The position numbers and the translations under genes are program-made. The notes below the pieces were generated by a model. That model did not search any database, was not told the DNA's origin, and saw only the letters and a list, made by a program, of their open reading frames with translations. A stretch of 64,000 nt of DNA, taken from Sphingobacteriia bacterium (GTDB lineage: Bacteria > Bacteroidota > Bacteroidia > Chitinophagales > Chitinophagaceae). Shown here piece after piece: positions 54,171 to 63,568 of this stretch (positions within the stretch are counted from its first letter, which is position 1; each line of letters opens with the position of its first letter). The stretch covers positions 186,001-250,000 of the forward strand of contig JAFKLS010000019.1 in assembly GCA_017304675.1 (NCBI GenBank), read 5' to 3'.

Positions 54171-55105
54171 ACAAATTCATGTTTATCAAATATTAACAGA
54201 TCATCAATCTTCTCTCCCACGCCAATAAATTTTACCGGAATTTTAAACTGATTGGCAATAGCCAGCACCACGCCGCCTTTTGCCGTACCATCTAATTTTG
54301 TAATAGTTAATGCACTTACTTCTGTAGCTGCAGTAAAGTGTTTTGCCTGTTCTACAGCATTCTGGCCAGTACTTCCGTCCAACACCAGCATCACTTCGTG
54401 TGGTGCATCGGGCATAACTTTCTTAATAACCCGCTTAATTTTGCTTAATTCTTCCATTAAATGCGCTTTATTGTGTAACCTGCCGGCTGTATCAATAATC
54501 ACCACATCAGTTCCTTTGGCTACTGCGCTCTGTACAGTATCAAAAGCAACGGCGCTGGGATCACTACCCATAGCTTGTTTTACAATGGGTACTCCCACCC
54601 TTTCGCTCCAAATGGTTAACTGGTCTACTGCTGCAGCCCTAAACGTATCTGCAGCGCCCAGCATAACAGAATGCCCGGCTTTTTTATAATTATGCGCTAA
54701 TTTCCCGATAGTTGTTGTTTTGCCAACACCATTTACACCCACAACTAAAATAACGTATGGTTTTTTGTTGGAGGGGATTTCAAAGTTTTTATACGAGCTA
54801 TCATCTGCCTCTGCCAGTAAACTTTCAATTTCTTGCTGAATCAGTTTATTTAACTCTGTTGCATTGATATATTTATCCTGCTTCACTCTTTTTTCTAACC
54901 GCTCAATAATAGCCACCGTAGTATCAATACCCACATCGGCGGTTACCAGTGCTTCTTCAATATTATCCAATACCTCATCGTCTATAGAACTTTTTCCTGC
55001 AACAGCTTTAGCTATTTTAGTAAATAAGCCTTCTTTTGTTTTTTGCAGGCCTGTGTCTAAGCTTTCTTTTTCTTTTTTACCGAATAGTTTATCGAAAAAC
55101 CCCAT
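54146..55105 (-). CDS. ftsY: Signal recognition particle receptor FtsY
   Basis: The 319-residue protein begins MGFFDKLFGKKEKESLDTGL and lacks the long acidic N-terminal domain, as is normal in this phylum. The SRP-GTPase domain has the P-loop GVNGVGKTTTIGKLA, DTFRAAAVDQL, DTAGRLHNKAHLMEELSKI and TKLDGTAKGG. It docks SRP-ribosome complexes to the inner membrane. The start at 55105 is chosen; an upstream frame would add 16 residues without support. The DUF4295-L33-L28 genes lie upstream on the same strand. Confidence 0.95.
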   Translation of the reverse strand: MGFFDKLFGKKEKESLDTGLQKTKEGLFTKIAKAVAGKSSIDDEVLDNIEEALVTADVGIDTTVAIIERLEKRVKQDKYINATELNKLIQQEIESLLAEADDSSYKNFEIPSNKKPYVILVVGVNGVGKTTTIGKLAHNYKKAGHSVMLGAADTFRAAAVDQLTIWSERVGVPIVKQAMGSDPSAVAFDTVQSAVAKGTDVVIIDTAGRLHNKAHLMEELSKIKRVIKKVMPDAPHEVMLVLDGSTGQNAVEQAKHFTAATEVSALTITKLDGTAKGGVVLAIANQFKIPVKFIGVGEKIDDLLIFDKHEFVDSLFSLK

Positions 55106-55195
55106 AGAAAAATATTGATTGGTCAAAATAAACGAAACTAAAAAAGCCATCACACAAAAAGTATGATAGCCTTTTAATATTGTAAAGAGCTGCCA

Positions 55196-55369
55196 TTATT
55201 TTGCAGCTAAGAAATCTTTCACTTTGTCTTTGTGAATGATAGCTTCTTTAAAAGTGTAAGCCCCAGTTTTAGGACTGCGAACAGCTTTAATCACTTTTGT
55301 CCAGTTCTTAGCTTCTGCTGAAGCTTTAGCATCTTTTACTTTTGCGTTTTTTGAAGCTGCTTTTGCCAT
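55196..55369 (-). CDS. DUF4295 family small protein
   Basis: A 57-residue basic protein, short enough to be missed by length cut-offs. It reads MAKAASKNAKVKDAKASAEA and continues with KNWTKVIKAVRSPKTGAYTF, KEAIIHKDKVKDFLAAK. The VxSPKTGAYxFKE block is the DUF4295 signature. In Bacteroidota this gene regularly sits between the L28-L33 genes and ftsY, as here, so a ribosome-associated role is inferred. Two bases separate it from the rpmG stop. Confidence 0.92.
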   Translation of the reverse strand: MAKAASKNAKVKDAKASAEAKNWTKVIKAVRSPKTGAYTFKEAIIHKDKVKDFLAAK

Positions 55370-55371
55370 GA

Positions 55372-55554
55372 TTATTTAATTTCTTTATGAACAGTTACTT
55401 TTTTCAAAATCGGATTGTATTTCTTCAACTCCATTCTCTCAGGAGTGTTCTTTTTGTTCTTAACAGTAATATAGCGACTTGTGCCGGGTAAACCGGTAGT
55501 CTTGTGCTCGGTGCACTCTAAAATTACCTGAACTCTGTTACCTTTTTTTGCCAT
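55372..55554 (-). CDS. rpmG: 50S ribosomal protein L33
   Basis: The 60-residue protein starts [20 protein letters not shown] and has [20 protein letters not shown]. No zinc-binding CxxC pairs are visible, so it is the cysteine-poor form. It is a small protein of the large ribosomal subunit near the tRNA exit site. It follows rpmB by five bases in one operon. Confidence 0.96.
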   Translation of the reverse strand: MAKKGNRVQVILECTEHKTTGLPGTSRYITVKNKKNTPERMELKKYNPILKKVTVHKEIK

Positions 55555-55559
55555 TGTAT

Positions 55560-55796
55560 TTAAATTTTGTTGCCTTCGGCTCTTAATTGTTTAATTACTG
55601 TGCTCAATCCGTTTTTATTGATCGTACGAATTGCTTCAGCAGAAACTTTTAGTGTTACCCAACGGTCTTCTTCAGCAAAGAAAAAGCGCTTGGTTTGCAA
55701 ATTGGGTAAAAACCTACGTTTGGTTTTAATGTTTGAGTGAGAAACACTATGACCCGTTTGTGGTTTTTTTCCAGTAACCTGACATACTCTTGCCAT
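55560..55796 (-). CDS. rpmB: 50S ribosomal protein L28
   Basis: The 78-residue protein starts [20 protein letters not shown] and continues with [18 protein letters not shown], the L28 hallmarks. It belongs to the large ribosomal subunit. It is first in the rpmB-rpmG-DUF4295-ftsY group. The CxxC zinc pair is reduced to a single cysteine. Confidence 0.96.
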   Translation of the reverse strand: MARVCQVTGKKPQTGHSVSHSNIKTKRRFLPNLQTKRFFFAEEDRWVTLKVSAEAIRTINKNGLSTVIKQLRAEGNKI

Positions 55797-56161
55797 GACT
55801 CTAAATTTTTATCCCTTTTTTTGGGACGGCAAAGGTAAGGATAAGGAACTAATTTGCAATAGAAAAAAAGAGTTTTTTACAGATTTTCTTCACACCTGTG
55901 AAAAAACCGGGCTTTGAAATTAGCCGAAGCCTGATTTTTAAACATTTATATACATTCACCCTTTTAGGCAACAGGCAAAATAATCCCTTTTTTGTTGTTC
56001 ACAATTTATTGTATTCCACTTATGCTTATCTTGCCCTAGAATTGAAATATATCATGAAGTTTCTATGTCATAACCTCGATTTTTTAGACCATCCCTTTGG
56101 GTGGTAATGCTCCTTTTCGTTTGTACACTTTTTATTTCAATCAATTCAAAATTCATTTATC
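55797..56161. other. Divergent intergenic region, rpmB to rocD
   Basis: 365 bases without a gene I would support. An AT-rich frame of 69 codons (55898-56107) has a biased, low-complexity composition and no motif and is left out. The region must hold the promoters of both flanking operons; a clear TAnnTTTG element is not seen on the rocD side. Confidence 0.5.
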
Positions 56162-57397
56162 ATGTTATCTACGCATACGCTTTCCGGGCGTGCTGCATAT
56201 TTTCTTGATTTAGAAGAAAAATATGGCGCTCATAATTATCATCCTTTGCCAGTTGTTTTAGAAAAAGGCGATGGTGTTTTTGTTTATGATGTTGACGGTA
56301 AAAAATATTACGACTTTTTAAGTGGTTATTCTGCCGTTAACCAAGGGCACTGTCACCCTTTAATTTTACGTTCTTTCACAGAACAAGCTTATAAACTCAC
56401 CTTAACCTCAAGAGCCTTTTACAATAATCTTTTAGGCGAATACGAGCAATACATCACCAAATTATTTGGTTATGATAAGGTTTTACCAATGAACACAGGT
56501 GTTGAGGCTGTAGAAACCGCTATCAAACTTGCACGGCGCTGGGGTTATGAAAACAAAGGCATTGAAGAAAACAAAGCCAAGATTGTTGTTTGTGCTGAAA
56601 ACTTTCACGGCAGAACAAGTGCGGTGATATCTTTCAGTACCGATCCAAGCTCTTATGAAAAATTCGGTCCGTATATGCCGGGATTTGAAGTGGTTGAATA
56701 CAATAACTTGTCTGCTATTGAAAAAGCTTTTCAGGATAAAGATGTTGCAGGTATTTTATTTGAACCTATTCAAGGTGAAGCAGGTGTTGTTGTTCCGACT
56801 GAAGGATATTTAACGGGCATCAGGAATTTATGTGATGAATACAATGTGTTGATGATGGCCGATGAAATTCAAACGGGTTTGGCAAGAACAGGAAAAATGC
56901 TGGCCTGTGATCATGAAAATGTTCGTCCGGATATTCTTATTCTCGGCAAGGCTTTGAGCGGCGGAACAATGCCGGTGAGTGCTGTTTTATGTGATGATGC
57001 TATTATGCTGAATATTAAACCCGGGCAGCATGGAAGTACCTATGGCGGTAATCCGGTTGCCTGTGCTGTTGCCATCACTTCTTTGCAAGTACTGCAAGAT
57101 GAACACATGGTAGAGAATGCAGAGAAAATGGGTTTGCTGTTAAGAGAAGAATTATCGAAACTTCAATCACCTTTTATTAAAACGATTAGAGGGAAAGGTT
57201 TGTTGAATGCAATAGTTATTAATCATCATGATGAAAATGCCGCATGGAATTTGTGCCTGGAATTGAAAGAAAACGGGCTTCTTGCAAAACCTACACATGG
57301 CGATAAAATACGTTTTGCTCCGCCACTGATCATTACAAGAGAACAAATTTTGGACTGTGTGCAAATCATCAGTCAATCATTAAAAGTTTTGGAATAA
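56162..57397 (+). CDS. rocD: Ornithine--oxo-acid aminotransferase
   Basis: The 411-residue class III PLP aminotransferase has [66 protein letters not shown] and the PLP lysine in [17 protein letters not shown]. The [10 protein letters not shown] form and length match ornithine aminotransferase rather than acetylornithine or GABA aminotransferases. It converts ornithine to glutamate semialdehyde in arginine and proline metabolism. The nearby arginine decarboxylase (27678) also uses arginine-family substrates. Confidence 0.93.
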   Translation: MLSTHTLSGRAAYFLDLEEKYGAHNYHPLPVVLEKGDGVFVYDVDGKKYYDFLSGYSAVNQGHCHPLILRSFTEQAYKLTLTSRAFYNNLLGEYEQYITKLFGYDKVLPMNTGVEAVETAIKLARRWGYENKGIEENKAKIVVCAENFHGRTSAVISFSTDPSSYEKFGPYMPGFEVVEYNNLSAIEKAFQDKDVAGILFEPIQGEAGVVVPTEGYLTGIRNLCDEYNVLMMADEIQTGLARTGKMLACDHENVRPDILILGKALSGGTMPVSAVLCDDAIMLNIKPGQHGSTYGGNPVACAVAITSLQVLQDEHMVENAEKMGLLLREELSKLQSPFIKTIRGKGLLNAIVINHHDENAAWNLCLELKENGLLAKPTHGDKIRFAPPLIITREQILDCVQIISQSLKVLE

Positions 57398-57401
57398 ATT
57401 T

Positions 57402-57426
57402 AATCCCGCCCAAAAGCGGGATTTTT
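57402..57426 (+). terminator. Terminator after rocD
   Basis: AATCCCGC (57402-57409) pairs with GCGGGATT (57416-57423) around six bases, followed by TTT. Confidence 0.85.
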
Positions 57427-57438
57427 AAAATAAAATTT

Positions 57439-58146
57439 ATGGCAGCAGATACACATTTACATCACGAAGAACATTTACAAAGTTCAGATTTACTGACAGA
57501 CATTGTTATAGGCATGAGCGACGGTTTAACCGTTCCTTTCGCTCTGGCAGCAGGTTTAAGTGGTGCTGTAGATTCTACAAGTGTGATTGTTATTGCAGGT
57601 ATTGCAGAAATTGCAGCAGGTTCCATTGCAATGGGTTTAGGCGGTTATTTAGCAGGAAAAACAGAGCAAGATCATTATAGCAGCGAATTGAAAAAAGAAT
57701 ATTGGGAAATTGATAATAAAAGAGATGTAGAAATTGCTGAAGTAAAGCAGGTGTTTGCAGATTGGGGTTTGAGTGAGGATATACAACAACAAGCTACACA
57801 GGAAATAATTAAGGATAGGAAGAAATGGGTTGATTTTATGATGAAGTATGAGTTGGGTTTAGATGAGCCAGATCCGAAAAGGGCTCGGAGAAGTGCTTTT
57901 AACATAGGCGCTTCTTATATTATTGGCGGCCTTGTACCCTTGTCTCCCTACTTTTTTGTGCATAATTCTTTAGATGGACTTAAGATTTCTGTGATCATAA
58001 CACTTATTTGCCTTTATGTATTTGGATATTTTAAAAGTAAGCTTACAGGTGTTAACCCATGGAATGGCGGTTTAAAAGTGATGTTAATTGGTGCTGCTGC
58101 AGCTGGGGCTGCTTTTGGTATTGCCAGGCTGATTGAGATGCATTAA
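57439..58146 (+). CDS. VIT1/CCC1 family iron or manganese transporter
   Basis: The 235-residue protein has five membrane helices. The N-terminus is histidine-rich (HLHHEEHLQSS). The helix with DIVIGMSDGLTVPFALAAGL and the second with AGIAEIAAGSIAMGLGGYLA are family signatures. The cytoplasmic metal-binding domain follows (EIAEVKQVFADWGL and later). VIT/CCC1 proteins move iron(II) or manganese out of the cytoplasm to avoid toxicity. The gene is the last of a tight group after rocD. Confidence 0.9.
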   Translation: MAADTHLHHEEHLQSSDLLTDIVIGMSDGLTVPFALAAGLSGAVDSTSVIVIAGIAEIAAGSIAMGLGGYLAGKTEQDHYSSELKKEYWEIDNKRDVEIAEVKQVFADWGLSEDIQQQATQEIIKDRKKWVDFMMKYELGLDEPDPKRARRSAFNIGASYIIGGLVPLSPYFFVHNSLDGLKISVIITLICLYVFGYFKSKLTGVNPWNGGLKVMLIGAAAAGAAFGIARLIEMH

Positions 58147-58230
58147 AGTTTCCTTCATGCGTAAATTGTTTTTCCCGATTGCTGAGGGCAGATAGCATAG
58201 CCTTGAACATTTTTGTTCAAACTAAACATT

Positions 58231-58797
58231 ATGATGAATAACTTTTTAAGTAACAGGAACTTAAGGGCATTACATAGGGATTTTGGTTATTTTTTTGCAG
58301 GGCTGATTATTGCATTCAGTATTTCGGGCATTGCACAAAATCATAGAAAACAATGGAAGCCCGACAAATATTCTTATGAATTTAAGACAGTAGCTACTTC
58401 TTTTCATTTTCCGAAAGAGTCTGTTAAAAAAGACAGCATTGAAGCATTCAGTAAAGCAAACGGGCTAACTGGTTTTAAGCAATTTGATTTCAGAAAAGAC
58501 AGTGTGTTGGTAATTGCGTACAAAGATGCAGACGCCACCATAAAATTAGCTTCAGGTATTGCAGAAATTAATTTCTGGAGAAAGAAACCCTTGTTAGCAC
58601 AAATGGTTTTCCTGCATAAATTTAATGGCAATAACTGGTGGATATGGTATTCAGATATTTTTGGCGCAGCACTCACATTCATTGTAATCAGCGGTATGTT
58701 TTTAATGAAAGGAAGGTATAGTTTTAGAAAACGAGGATGGTGGCTGGCTTTACTGGGAACTGTATTTCCGTTAATCGCTTTATATCTTTTTGCCTAA
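58231..58797 (+). CDS. PepSY-associated membrane helix protein
   Basis: The 188-residue protein has an N-terminal helix after LHRDFGYFFAGLIIAFSISG (the HRxxG start of PepSY_TM proteins), a periplasmic part with LHKFNGNNWWIWYSDIFG, and two further helices at the end. It resembles a short PepSY_TM protein of the kind found with siderophore receptors or redox systems. ATG 58231 is chosen; a TTG six codons earlier is possible. Its last four bases overlap the convergent 58794 gene. Confidence 0.72.
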   Translation: MMNNFLSNRNLRALHRDFGYFFAGLIIAFSISGIAQNHRKQWKPDKYSYEFKTVATSFHFPKESVKKDSIEAFSKANGLTGFKQFDFRKDSVLVIAYKDADATIKLASGIAEINFWRKKPLLAQMVFLHKFNGNNWWIWYSDIFGAALTFIVISGMFLMKGRYSFRKRGWWLALLGTVFPLIALYLFA

Positions 58798-59195
58798 TCT
58801 TCTTTAGGCAATTCAATTTTAGGCAAAAAAGTCATTACCTGTATTATAATTGCAAACACCACCAGCAGGTATAATGCAGGTTTTACAACAGGGCATTCTC
58901 CCTGCCTGCACATACTAAACAGTATATAATTTTTAAACGCCCACCCCATATTTACCAGTGCAATAAAAATATTAATGCGTTTGGCTAAAACCTTCGGAAT
59001 TAAAAAGAAAATGCAGAGCAACACACAAAAAAAACTGTGCGATAATACCTGCTTGCCAAAACTCACATCTTTATTTACATACCCGTTTATGCCATTAAAA
59101 GTTTGTTGTAGAGAAGCTACTTCAATCCACGGGAAAAAACAAACCGTTATTAAACATATACAGGCAGCGATACCTATCAGTTGAGAATGTTTCAT
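58794..59195 (-). CDS. Small four-helix membrane protein
   Basis: The 133-residue protein from ATG 59195 has four hydrophobic helices (LIGIAACICLITVCFFPW, SFFCVLLCIFFLIPKVL, IFIALVNMGWAFKNYILF, and PALYLLVVFAIIIQVMTF). I do not recognise the family. A longer frame runs upstream to 59357 but translates through the tRNA-Cys gene and its terminator and cannot be real. It overlaps the PepSY gene by four bases, convergent. Confidence 0.68.
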   Translation of the reverse strand: MKHSQLIGIAACICLITVCFFPWIEVASLQQTFNGINGYVNKDVSFGKQVLSHSFFCVLLCIFFLIPKVLAKRINIFIALVNMGWAFKNYILFSMCRQGECPVVKPALYLLVVFAIIIQVMTFLPKIELPKED

Positions 59196-59206
59196 TGTAA
59201 AATAAA

Positions 59207-59229
59207 ATCCCCTCCAATAAAGAGGGGTT
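59207..59229 (-). terminator. Terminator after tRNA-Cys
   Basis: On the minus strand AACCCCTC (59229-59222) pairs with GAGGGGAT (59214-59207), including a G-T pair, around seven bases, followed by TTTTATTTT. It ends tRNA-Cys transcription before the 58794 gene. Confidence 0.7.
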
Positions 59230-59235
59230 ATTTTT

Positions 59236-59309
59236 TGGAGGTCCCGAGCGGATTCGAACCGCTGTAGAAGCTTTTGCAGAGCTCTGCCTAGCCACTCGGC
59301 CACAGGACC
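59236..59309 (-). tRNA. tRNA-Cys (anticodon GCA)
   Basis: A 74-base class I tRNA on the minus strand. The acceptor GGUCCUG pairs with CGGGACC, counting one U-G pair, and U73 is the cysteine discriminator. CCA is encoded. The anticodon stem GAGCU/AGCUU closes the loop CUGCAAA, giving GCA. The T arm is GCGGUUCGAAUCCGC. Confidence 0.94.
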
Positions 59310-59437
59310 TTTTGTTTTTTCAGGCTGCGAAAATAATGCAAATGATGTAATAAGCAAATTCTAATTCATTCATTTTCACAATTGCCTGATGTTGCATTTA
59401 TCTACATTTATTTATTTTCACACTTTAAAACTATTTC

Positions 59438-60310
59438 ATGAATAAGATTGCAGACAGTGAATTGATCATTAACAGCAGAGGAGCCATTTATCACATAGAC
59501 CTTACACCCGAAGAACTGGCAGATACCGTTATTACTGTGGGAGACCCCGACAGGGTTGCCAAAGTAAGCAAGTATTTTGATAAGATTGAAGTACAGCGTC
59601 AACACAGGGAATTTGTATCGCATACCGGCTGGGTTGGCTCTAAAAGGATCACTGTTATTTCTACAGGTATTGGGCCCGATAATATTGATATTGTTCTAAA
59701 TGAATTAGATGCTTTAAAAAATATAGACCTGCAAACAAGAACTGTAAAAGAAACATTATCTTCTCTTAACATCATTCGCCTGGGAACATCAGGGGCTTTA
59801 CAACAACATATACCTGTAGATAGTTTGGTTGTAGGAACACATGGTTTGGGTTTAGACAATTTATTACATTATTATCAGTTGAGAAATAACGATGAAGAGC
59901 AGCAGATTCTACAACAGTTCATTGCACATACACAACTGAGCGGAAATATTCAACCTTATGTGGTAGGCTGTGGTGCCAGCATCATAAAACATTTTGTAGA
60001 GGGATTCCATCATGGCATTACCGTTACCTGTCCGGGTTTCTACGGGCCTCAGGGAAGGGTTTTACGTTTAGGTTTGGCCAACCCTTTATTGGTAGAAAGA
60101 TTAAGCAGTTTCAGAATGGGGAATCATTTCATTAGTAATTTTGAAATGGAAACAAGCGCCATTTATGGCTTAGGAAGATTGCTGGGGCATCATTGTTTAT
60201 CTATAAATGTAATTGTGGCCAATAGGGTAAGGAAAGAGTTTAGTAAAGATGGTAATGCGGCAGTTGAAGGGTTGATTCAAAAATGTTTGGGAATAATAGC
60301 ATCCATTTAA
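59438..60310 (+). CDS. Nucleoside phosphorylase (uridine phosphorylase-like)
   Basis: The 290-residue protein belongs to the PNP/UDP family. It has VGDPDRVAKVSKYF (phosphate-binding), STGIGPDNIDIVLNELDAL, IIRLGTSGALQ, and FEMETSAIYGLGRLLGHH, the purine/uridine-phosphorylase FEMEXXA motif. It splits nucleosides to base and ribose-1-phosphate for salvage in the cytoplasm. The specificity (uridine, or another base) cannot be settled by reading. Confidence 0.85.
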   Translation: MNKIADSELIINSRGAIYHIDLTPEELADTVITVGDPDRVAKVSKYFDKIEVQRQHREFVSHTGWVGSKRITVISTGIGPDNIDIVLNELDALKNIDLQTRTVKETLSSLNIIRLGTSGALQQHIPVDSLVVGTHGLGLDNLLHYYQLRNNDEEQQILQQFIAHTQLSGNIQPYVVGCGASIIKHFVEGFHHGITVTCPGFYGPQGRVLRLGLANPLLVERLSSFRMGNHFISNFEMETSAIYGLGRLLGHHCLSINVIVANRVRKEFSKDGNAAVEGLIQKCLGIIASI

Positions 60311-60391
60311 ATATTCATCGCCGGTTTTCAGAACATAAATAAATAGCGCTTATTATAATAAATATTCCAGCATCGTTTAACTATTTACGGA

Positions 60392-61174
60392 ATGATATAT
60401 ACTTTTTATAAATACCAGGGTACCGGTAACGATTTTATCATATTAGATAACAGAAGCGGTTCCGTTGCCCTTACCACTGAGCAGATTAATTTTTTATGCA
60501 ATAGGCGTTTCGGTATTGGTGCAGATGGTTTAATGCTATTGAATACAAAAAAAGGATATGATTTTGAAATGCTTTACTACAATGCAGATGGTAACGAAAG
60601 CAGCATGTGCGGCAATGGCGGACGCTGCTTAACACAATTTGCATTCGATAGAGGGATTCAACAAAAAGAATATAAATTTATTGCCATTGATGGAGAACAC
60701 GATGCTTTTTTCGCTGCTAACCAATGGGTTCATCTTAAAATGAAAGATGTAAACACGGTAGAGCGGTATAACCAGGCAGATTATATTTTAAATACGGGCT
60801 CTCCGCATTATGTAAAACCCGTTCAACATGTTCAGCCACTTGATGTTTATAAAGAAGGGCATGCCATCAGATACAGTAAAGATTTTGAAGCCAAAGGCAT
60901 TAATGTAAATTTTGTAGAGCAGTTAGGCAGCAGTAATATTTCTGTGCGCACCTATGAACGTGGTGTAGAGAACGAAACATTAAGTTGCGGTACAGGTGTA
61001 ACAGCTTCTGCGTTGATATTTGCACCGAACAAAACCGGTTTTAACAGGGTTGAAGTAACTACCCTTGGTGGAAACCTGGCCGTTGAATTCAATAAAATAA
61101 GTGATACAACCTATAACAATATATGGCTTTGTGGCCCGGCCAGTTTTGTTTTCTGCGGGCAAATTGAACTTTAA
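60392..61174 (+). CDS. dapF: Diaminopimelate epimerase
   Basis: The 260-residue two-lobed protein has both catalytic cysteines: C73 in NADGNESSMCGNGGRC and the second in ENETLSCGTGVTASAL. YTFYKYQGTGNDFIILDN is the conserved start. It interconverts L,L- and meso-diaminopimelate for peptidoglycan and lysine synthesis. Confidence 0.95.
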   Translation: MIYTFYKYQGTGNDFIILDNRSGSVALTTEQINFLCNRRFGIGADGLMLLNTKKGYDFEMLYYNADGNESSMCGNGGRCLTQFAFDRGIQQKEYKFIAIDGEHDAFFAANQWVHLKMKDVNTVERYNQADYILNTGSPHYVKPVQHVQPLDVYKEGHAIRYSKDFEAKGINVNFVEQLGSSNISVRTYERGVENETLSCGTGVTASALIFAPNKTGFNRVEVTTLGGNLAVEFNKISDTTYNNIWLCGPASFVFCGQIEL

Positions 61175-61250
61175 GTTTAGAAAGAATGGCGGGCTATGAA
61201 TAATGCCTTTACTATTTTGTTACTCATGGCTCATAAATCCTGATATTAAA

Positions 61251-62189
61251 ATGATACAGTATTTTAAAAATATTGATGGGCAAACTGTTGAAATAGACAA
61301 AGCCGAAACCGGTGTATGGGTTAATCTTGTCCCCCCTTTTAAAGATGAGGAGTTTATTGAATTAAGCATGGCGCTGGATATACCTATAGAATTCCTGCGC
61401 GACTCTTTGGATATAGATGAACGCTCACGTTATGAATTGGAAGATGCTGTAAAATTCATTGTTATAAAAACTCCTACAGAGAACAATTCATTTAATGATA
61501 GCGATGCTTATTATATAACCATCCCTATCTGCATTATTTTAACACATGAACATATTATAACGGTCAATTCCTTCGACAATGGCGCTATTAAAAAATTCCT
61601 GAGCACTTTTATAAAACGCCATCCAGACAAGAGGAACATGATGGTGTTAAAAATATTTGAGAAAGTAGTACAAACTTATCTTGAAACATTAAAAGAAATT
61701 AACAGCAGGCGAAACCAATACGAGCAAAGTTTATATGCAGGCCATAATAACGGAGACCTGTTAAGGCTCATGCGTATACAAAAAAGCCTTGTACACATGG
61801 TAACGGCTTTACGCAGTAATGAGTTATTGATGATGAAGTTAGACCGTGCTAATATGCTTCAGCTAAATGATGAAGAGAAGGAGTTTTTGCAAGACCTGAT
61901 TGTAGACACAAGCCAGGCTCTTGAAATGGCCAATACCTATACCAATATATTAAGCAGCACCTTAGATGCTTTTGCAAGTATGGTTAACAATAACCTGAAT
62001 AAAGTAATGAAACTTTTAACCTCTATTGTTATCATCATATCGTTGCCGGCATTAGTGGTTGGAGCCTATGCAATAAATAATTCTGGCGCAGGGCCACATT
62101 TTTCTTTAACTGCTTATGCCGCCATCGGTTTTTCTTTAATTGTTTCCTGCGCAGTTGCATGGTATTTCATGAAAAAGAAATGGTTTTAG
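61251..62189 (+). CDS. CorA-type divalent cation transporter
   Basis: From ATG 61251 the protein has 312 residues: a large cytoplasmic N-terminal funnel domain with long helices and two C-terminal membrane helices. The usual periplasmic GMN motif is replaced: the segment at the end of the first helix reads LPALVVGAYAINNSGAG, where YGMN is expected. CorA proteins move magnesium, cobalt or other ions. The altered motif suggests a ZntB-like or otherwise changed selectivity. An in-frame ATG at 61203 gives a longer version and is less likely. Confidence 0.83.
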   Translation: MIQYFKNIDGQTVEIDKAETGVWVNLVPPFKDEEFIELSMALDIPIEFLRDSLDIDERSRYELEDAVKFIVIKTPTENNSFNDSDAYYITIPICIILTHEHIITVNSFDNGAIKKFLSTFIKRHPDKRNMMVLKIFEKVVQTYLETLKEINSRRNQYEQSLYAGHNNGDLLRLMRIQKSLVHMVTALRSNELLMMKLDRANMLQLNDEEKEFLQDLIVDTSQALEMANTYTNILSSTLDAFASMVNNNLNKVMKLLTSIVIIISLPALVVGAYAINNSGAGPHFSLTAYAAIGFSLIVSCAVAWYFMKKKWF

Positions 62190-62194
62190 CGAAT

Positions 62195-62731
62195 ATGGAA
62201 GCACATCATCATAACCTATTAAACATGCATACCCCTGTTATTGATCATACACTTCCACTGCCAGGCAGGTTTACGGTTCGTGTATATGGACTATTATTAG
62301 ATGAACGTAAAAGAATACTGGTAAGTGATGAATTTATTCGTGGAAACTATTTCACCAAATTTCCTGGTGGCGGATTAGAATTTGGTGAAGGAACAAGAGA
62401 TTGCCTGCGCAGGGAATTTAAAGAAGAGACAGGGTTGGATATACTAGTTGGCGAACATTTTTATACAACAGATTTTTACCAGATATCTGCCTTCAATACA
62501 AAAGACCAAATAATTTCAATCTATTACTTTGTGCACGCAGCAGATGCAGAACATTTAGCCACACTGTCCGTAAAAGAAAACCCATTTGATTTTTCAGCGG
62601 AACAAACTTCAGATAAAAATGGGCAAGCGGAAGTTTTGCGCTGGATAGACTGGAATGACCTTACAGAGGAAAAAGTGCATCTCCCTATTGATAAGGTTGT
62701 TGTAAAAATGCTCAGAAATCACTGCAATTAA
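62195..62731 (+). CDS. Nudix hydrolase
   Basis: The 178-residue protein has the Nudix box GGLEFGEGTRDCLRREFKEETGLDI (Gx5Ex7REUxEExGU), around residues 60-84. It hydrolyses a nucleoside diphosphate linked to another group; the substrate is unknown. The start is uncertain: ATG 62195 is chosen because it lies just after the corA stop, but ATG 62180 would overlap it by ten bases, and 62159 by more. The histidine-rich leader (MEAHHHNLLNMH) is unusual. Confidence 0.85.
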   Translation: MEAHHHNLLNMHTPVIDHTLPLPGRFTVRVYGLLLDERKRILVSDEFIRGNYFTKFPGGGLEFGEGTRDCLRREFKEETGLDILVGEHFYTTDFYQISAFNTKDQIISIYYFVHAADAEHLATLSVKENPFDFSAEQTSDKNGQAEVLRWIDWNDLTEEKVHLPIDKVVVKMLRNHCN

Positions 62732-62747
62732 ATCAAATCAATAATTA

Positions 62748-63557
62748 TTATCCTGCGGTAGGAATATTCTCAAAACCGTCACTCTCCTGCCCCATTGCAG
62801 CAAGTTTCATTTTTACTGCAGTAGCGTGTCCAACATATTTTTCAATCCTCTTTTCCACTATTACAATTACCGGCGTTAAAGCAATGGCTACAATAAATTT
62901 GTAAATATAATTCATGGTGCCTACTGCAAATACCAATGGCCATGTCCAGTTACCGCCCAATTTAAAAGCAATTCCTAAAACAATATAACTATCAACTAAT
63001 TGAGAAACCAGGGTAGATCCGGTTGCCCTTAACCATATTTTTTTATCACCTGTTATCTTTTTTATTTTATGAAAAATAAATACATCTACCAACTGGCTCA
63101 CTAAAAAAGCGGTTAAGCTTCCCAAAATAATCCACATGCCCTGGCCAAAAATTGCATTAAAAGCGCTTTGCATATTTGGCACGCCGCTATCTCCTTTGGA
63201 AGCAATCCAGAAATTGGCCGGAGATATTTGTATGCTTCCGTAAAACATAACAAAAGCATAAGAGATTAACACCACAGCGGTGTAGCTTATTCGTTTTACT
63301 GCCTTAGGGCCGAAATATTCATTCACCAGATCGGTCATCACAAATTCAATAGGCCATAACAATACACCACAGGTAAGGTTAAAAGATAAACCATTTTGCC
63401 CAAAAAGGCTAAAGTTGGCAGGGGTTAAACCCAATGTTTTTTCTAGAGAAAATATTTTACCGCCTATACATTCTGCAATCAGCGCATTGGCGCAGAAAAA
63501 GGCGGTCATGCTGAGAAAGAGCTTGGTGGGCTTATCTTTTAGAATATTTTTTATCAT
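62748..63557 (-). CDS. yhhQ: Queuosine precursor transporter (YhhQ/VUT family)
   Basis: The 269-residue membrane protein has six or seven helices and the family motifs: a glutamate in the second segment (FFCANALIAECIGGKIF), WPIEFVMTDLVNEYFG, and RATGSTLVSQLVDSYIVLGI. It imports preQ0 or preQ1 for queuosine in tRNA. ATG 63557 is the chosen start; a TTG two codons earlier is possible. The 63569 gene precedes it by 11 bases on the same strand. Confidence 0.9.
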   Translation of the reverse strand: MIKNILKDKPTKLFLSMTAFFCANALIAECIGGKIFSLEKTLGLTPANFSLFGQNGLSFNLTCGVLLWPIEFVMTDLVNEYFGPKAVKRISYTAVVLISYAFVMFYGSIQISPANFWIASKGDSGVPNMQSAFNAIFGQGMWIILGSLTAFLVSQLVDVFIFHKIKKITGDKKIWLRATGSTLVSQLVDSYIVLGIAFKLGGNWTWPLVFAVGTMNYIYKFIVAIALTPVIVIVEKRIEKYVGHATAVKMKLAAMGQESDGFENIPTAG

Positions 63558-63568
63558 TCGCAAATATT

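Noticed and set aside
55898..56107. Open frame of 69 codons between rpmB and rocD
   Set aside because: Low complexity, no motif, no clear ribosome site; likely chance in promoter DNA.
59196..59357. N-terminal extension of the 58794-59195 protein
   Set aside because: The extra codons translate the tRNA-Cys gene and its terminator.
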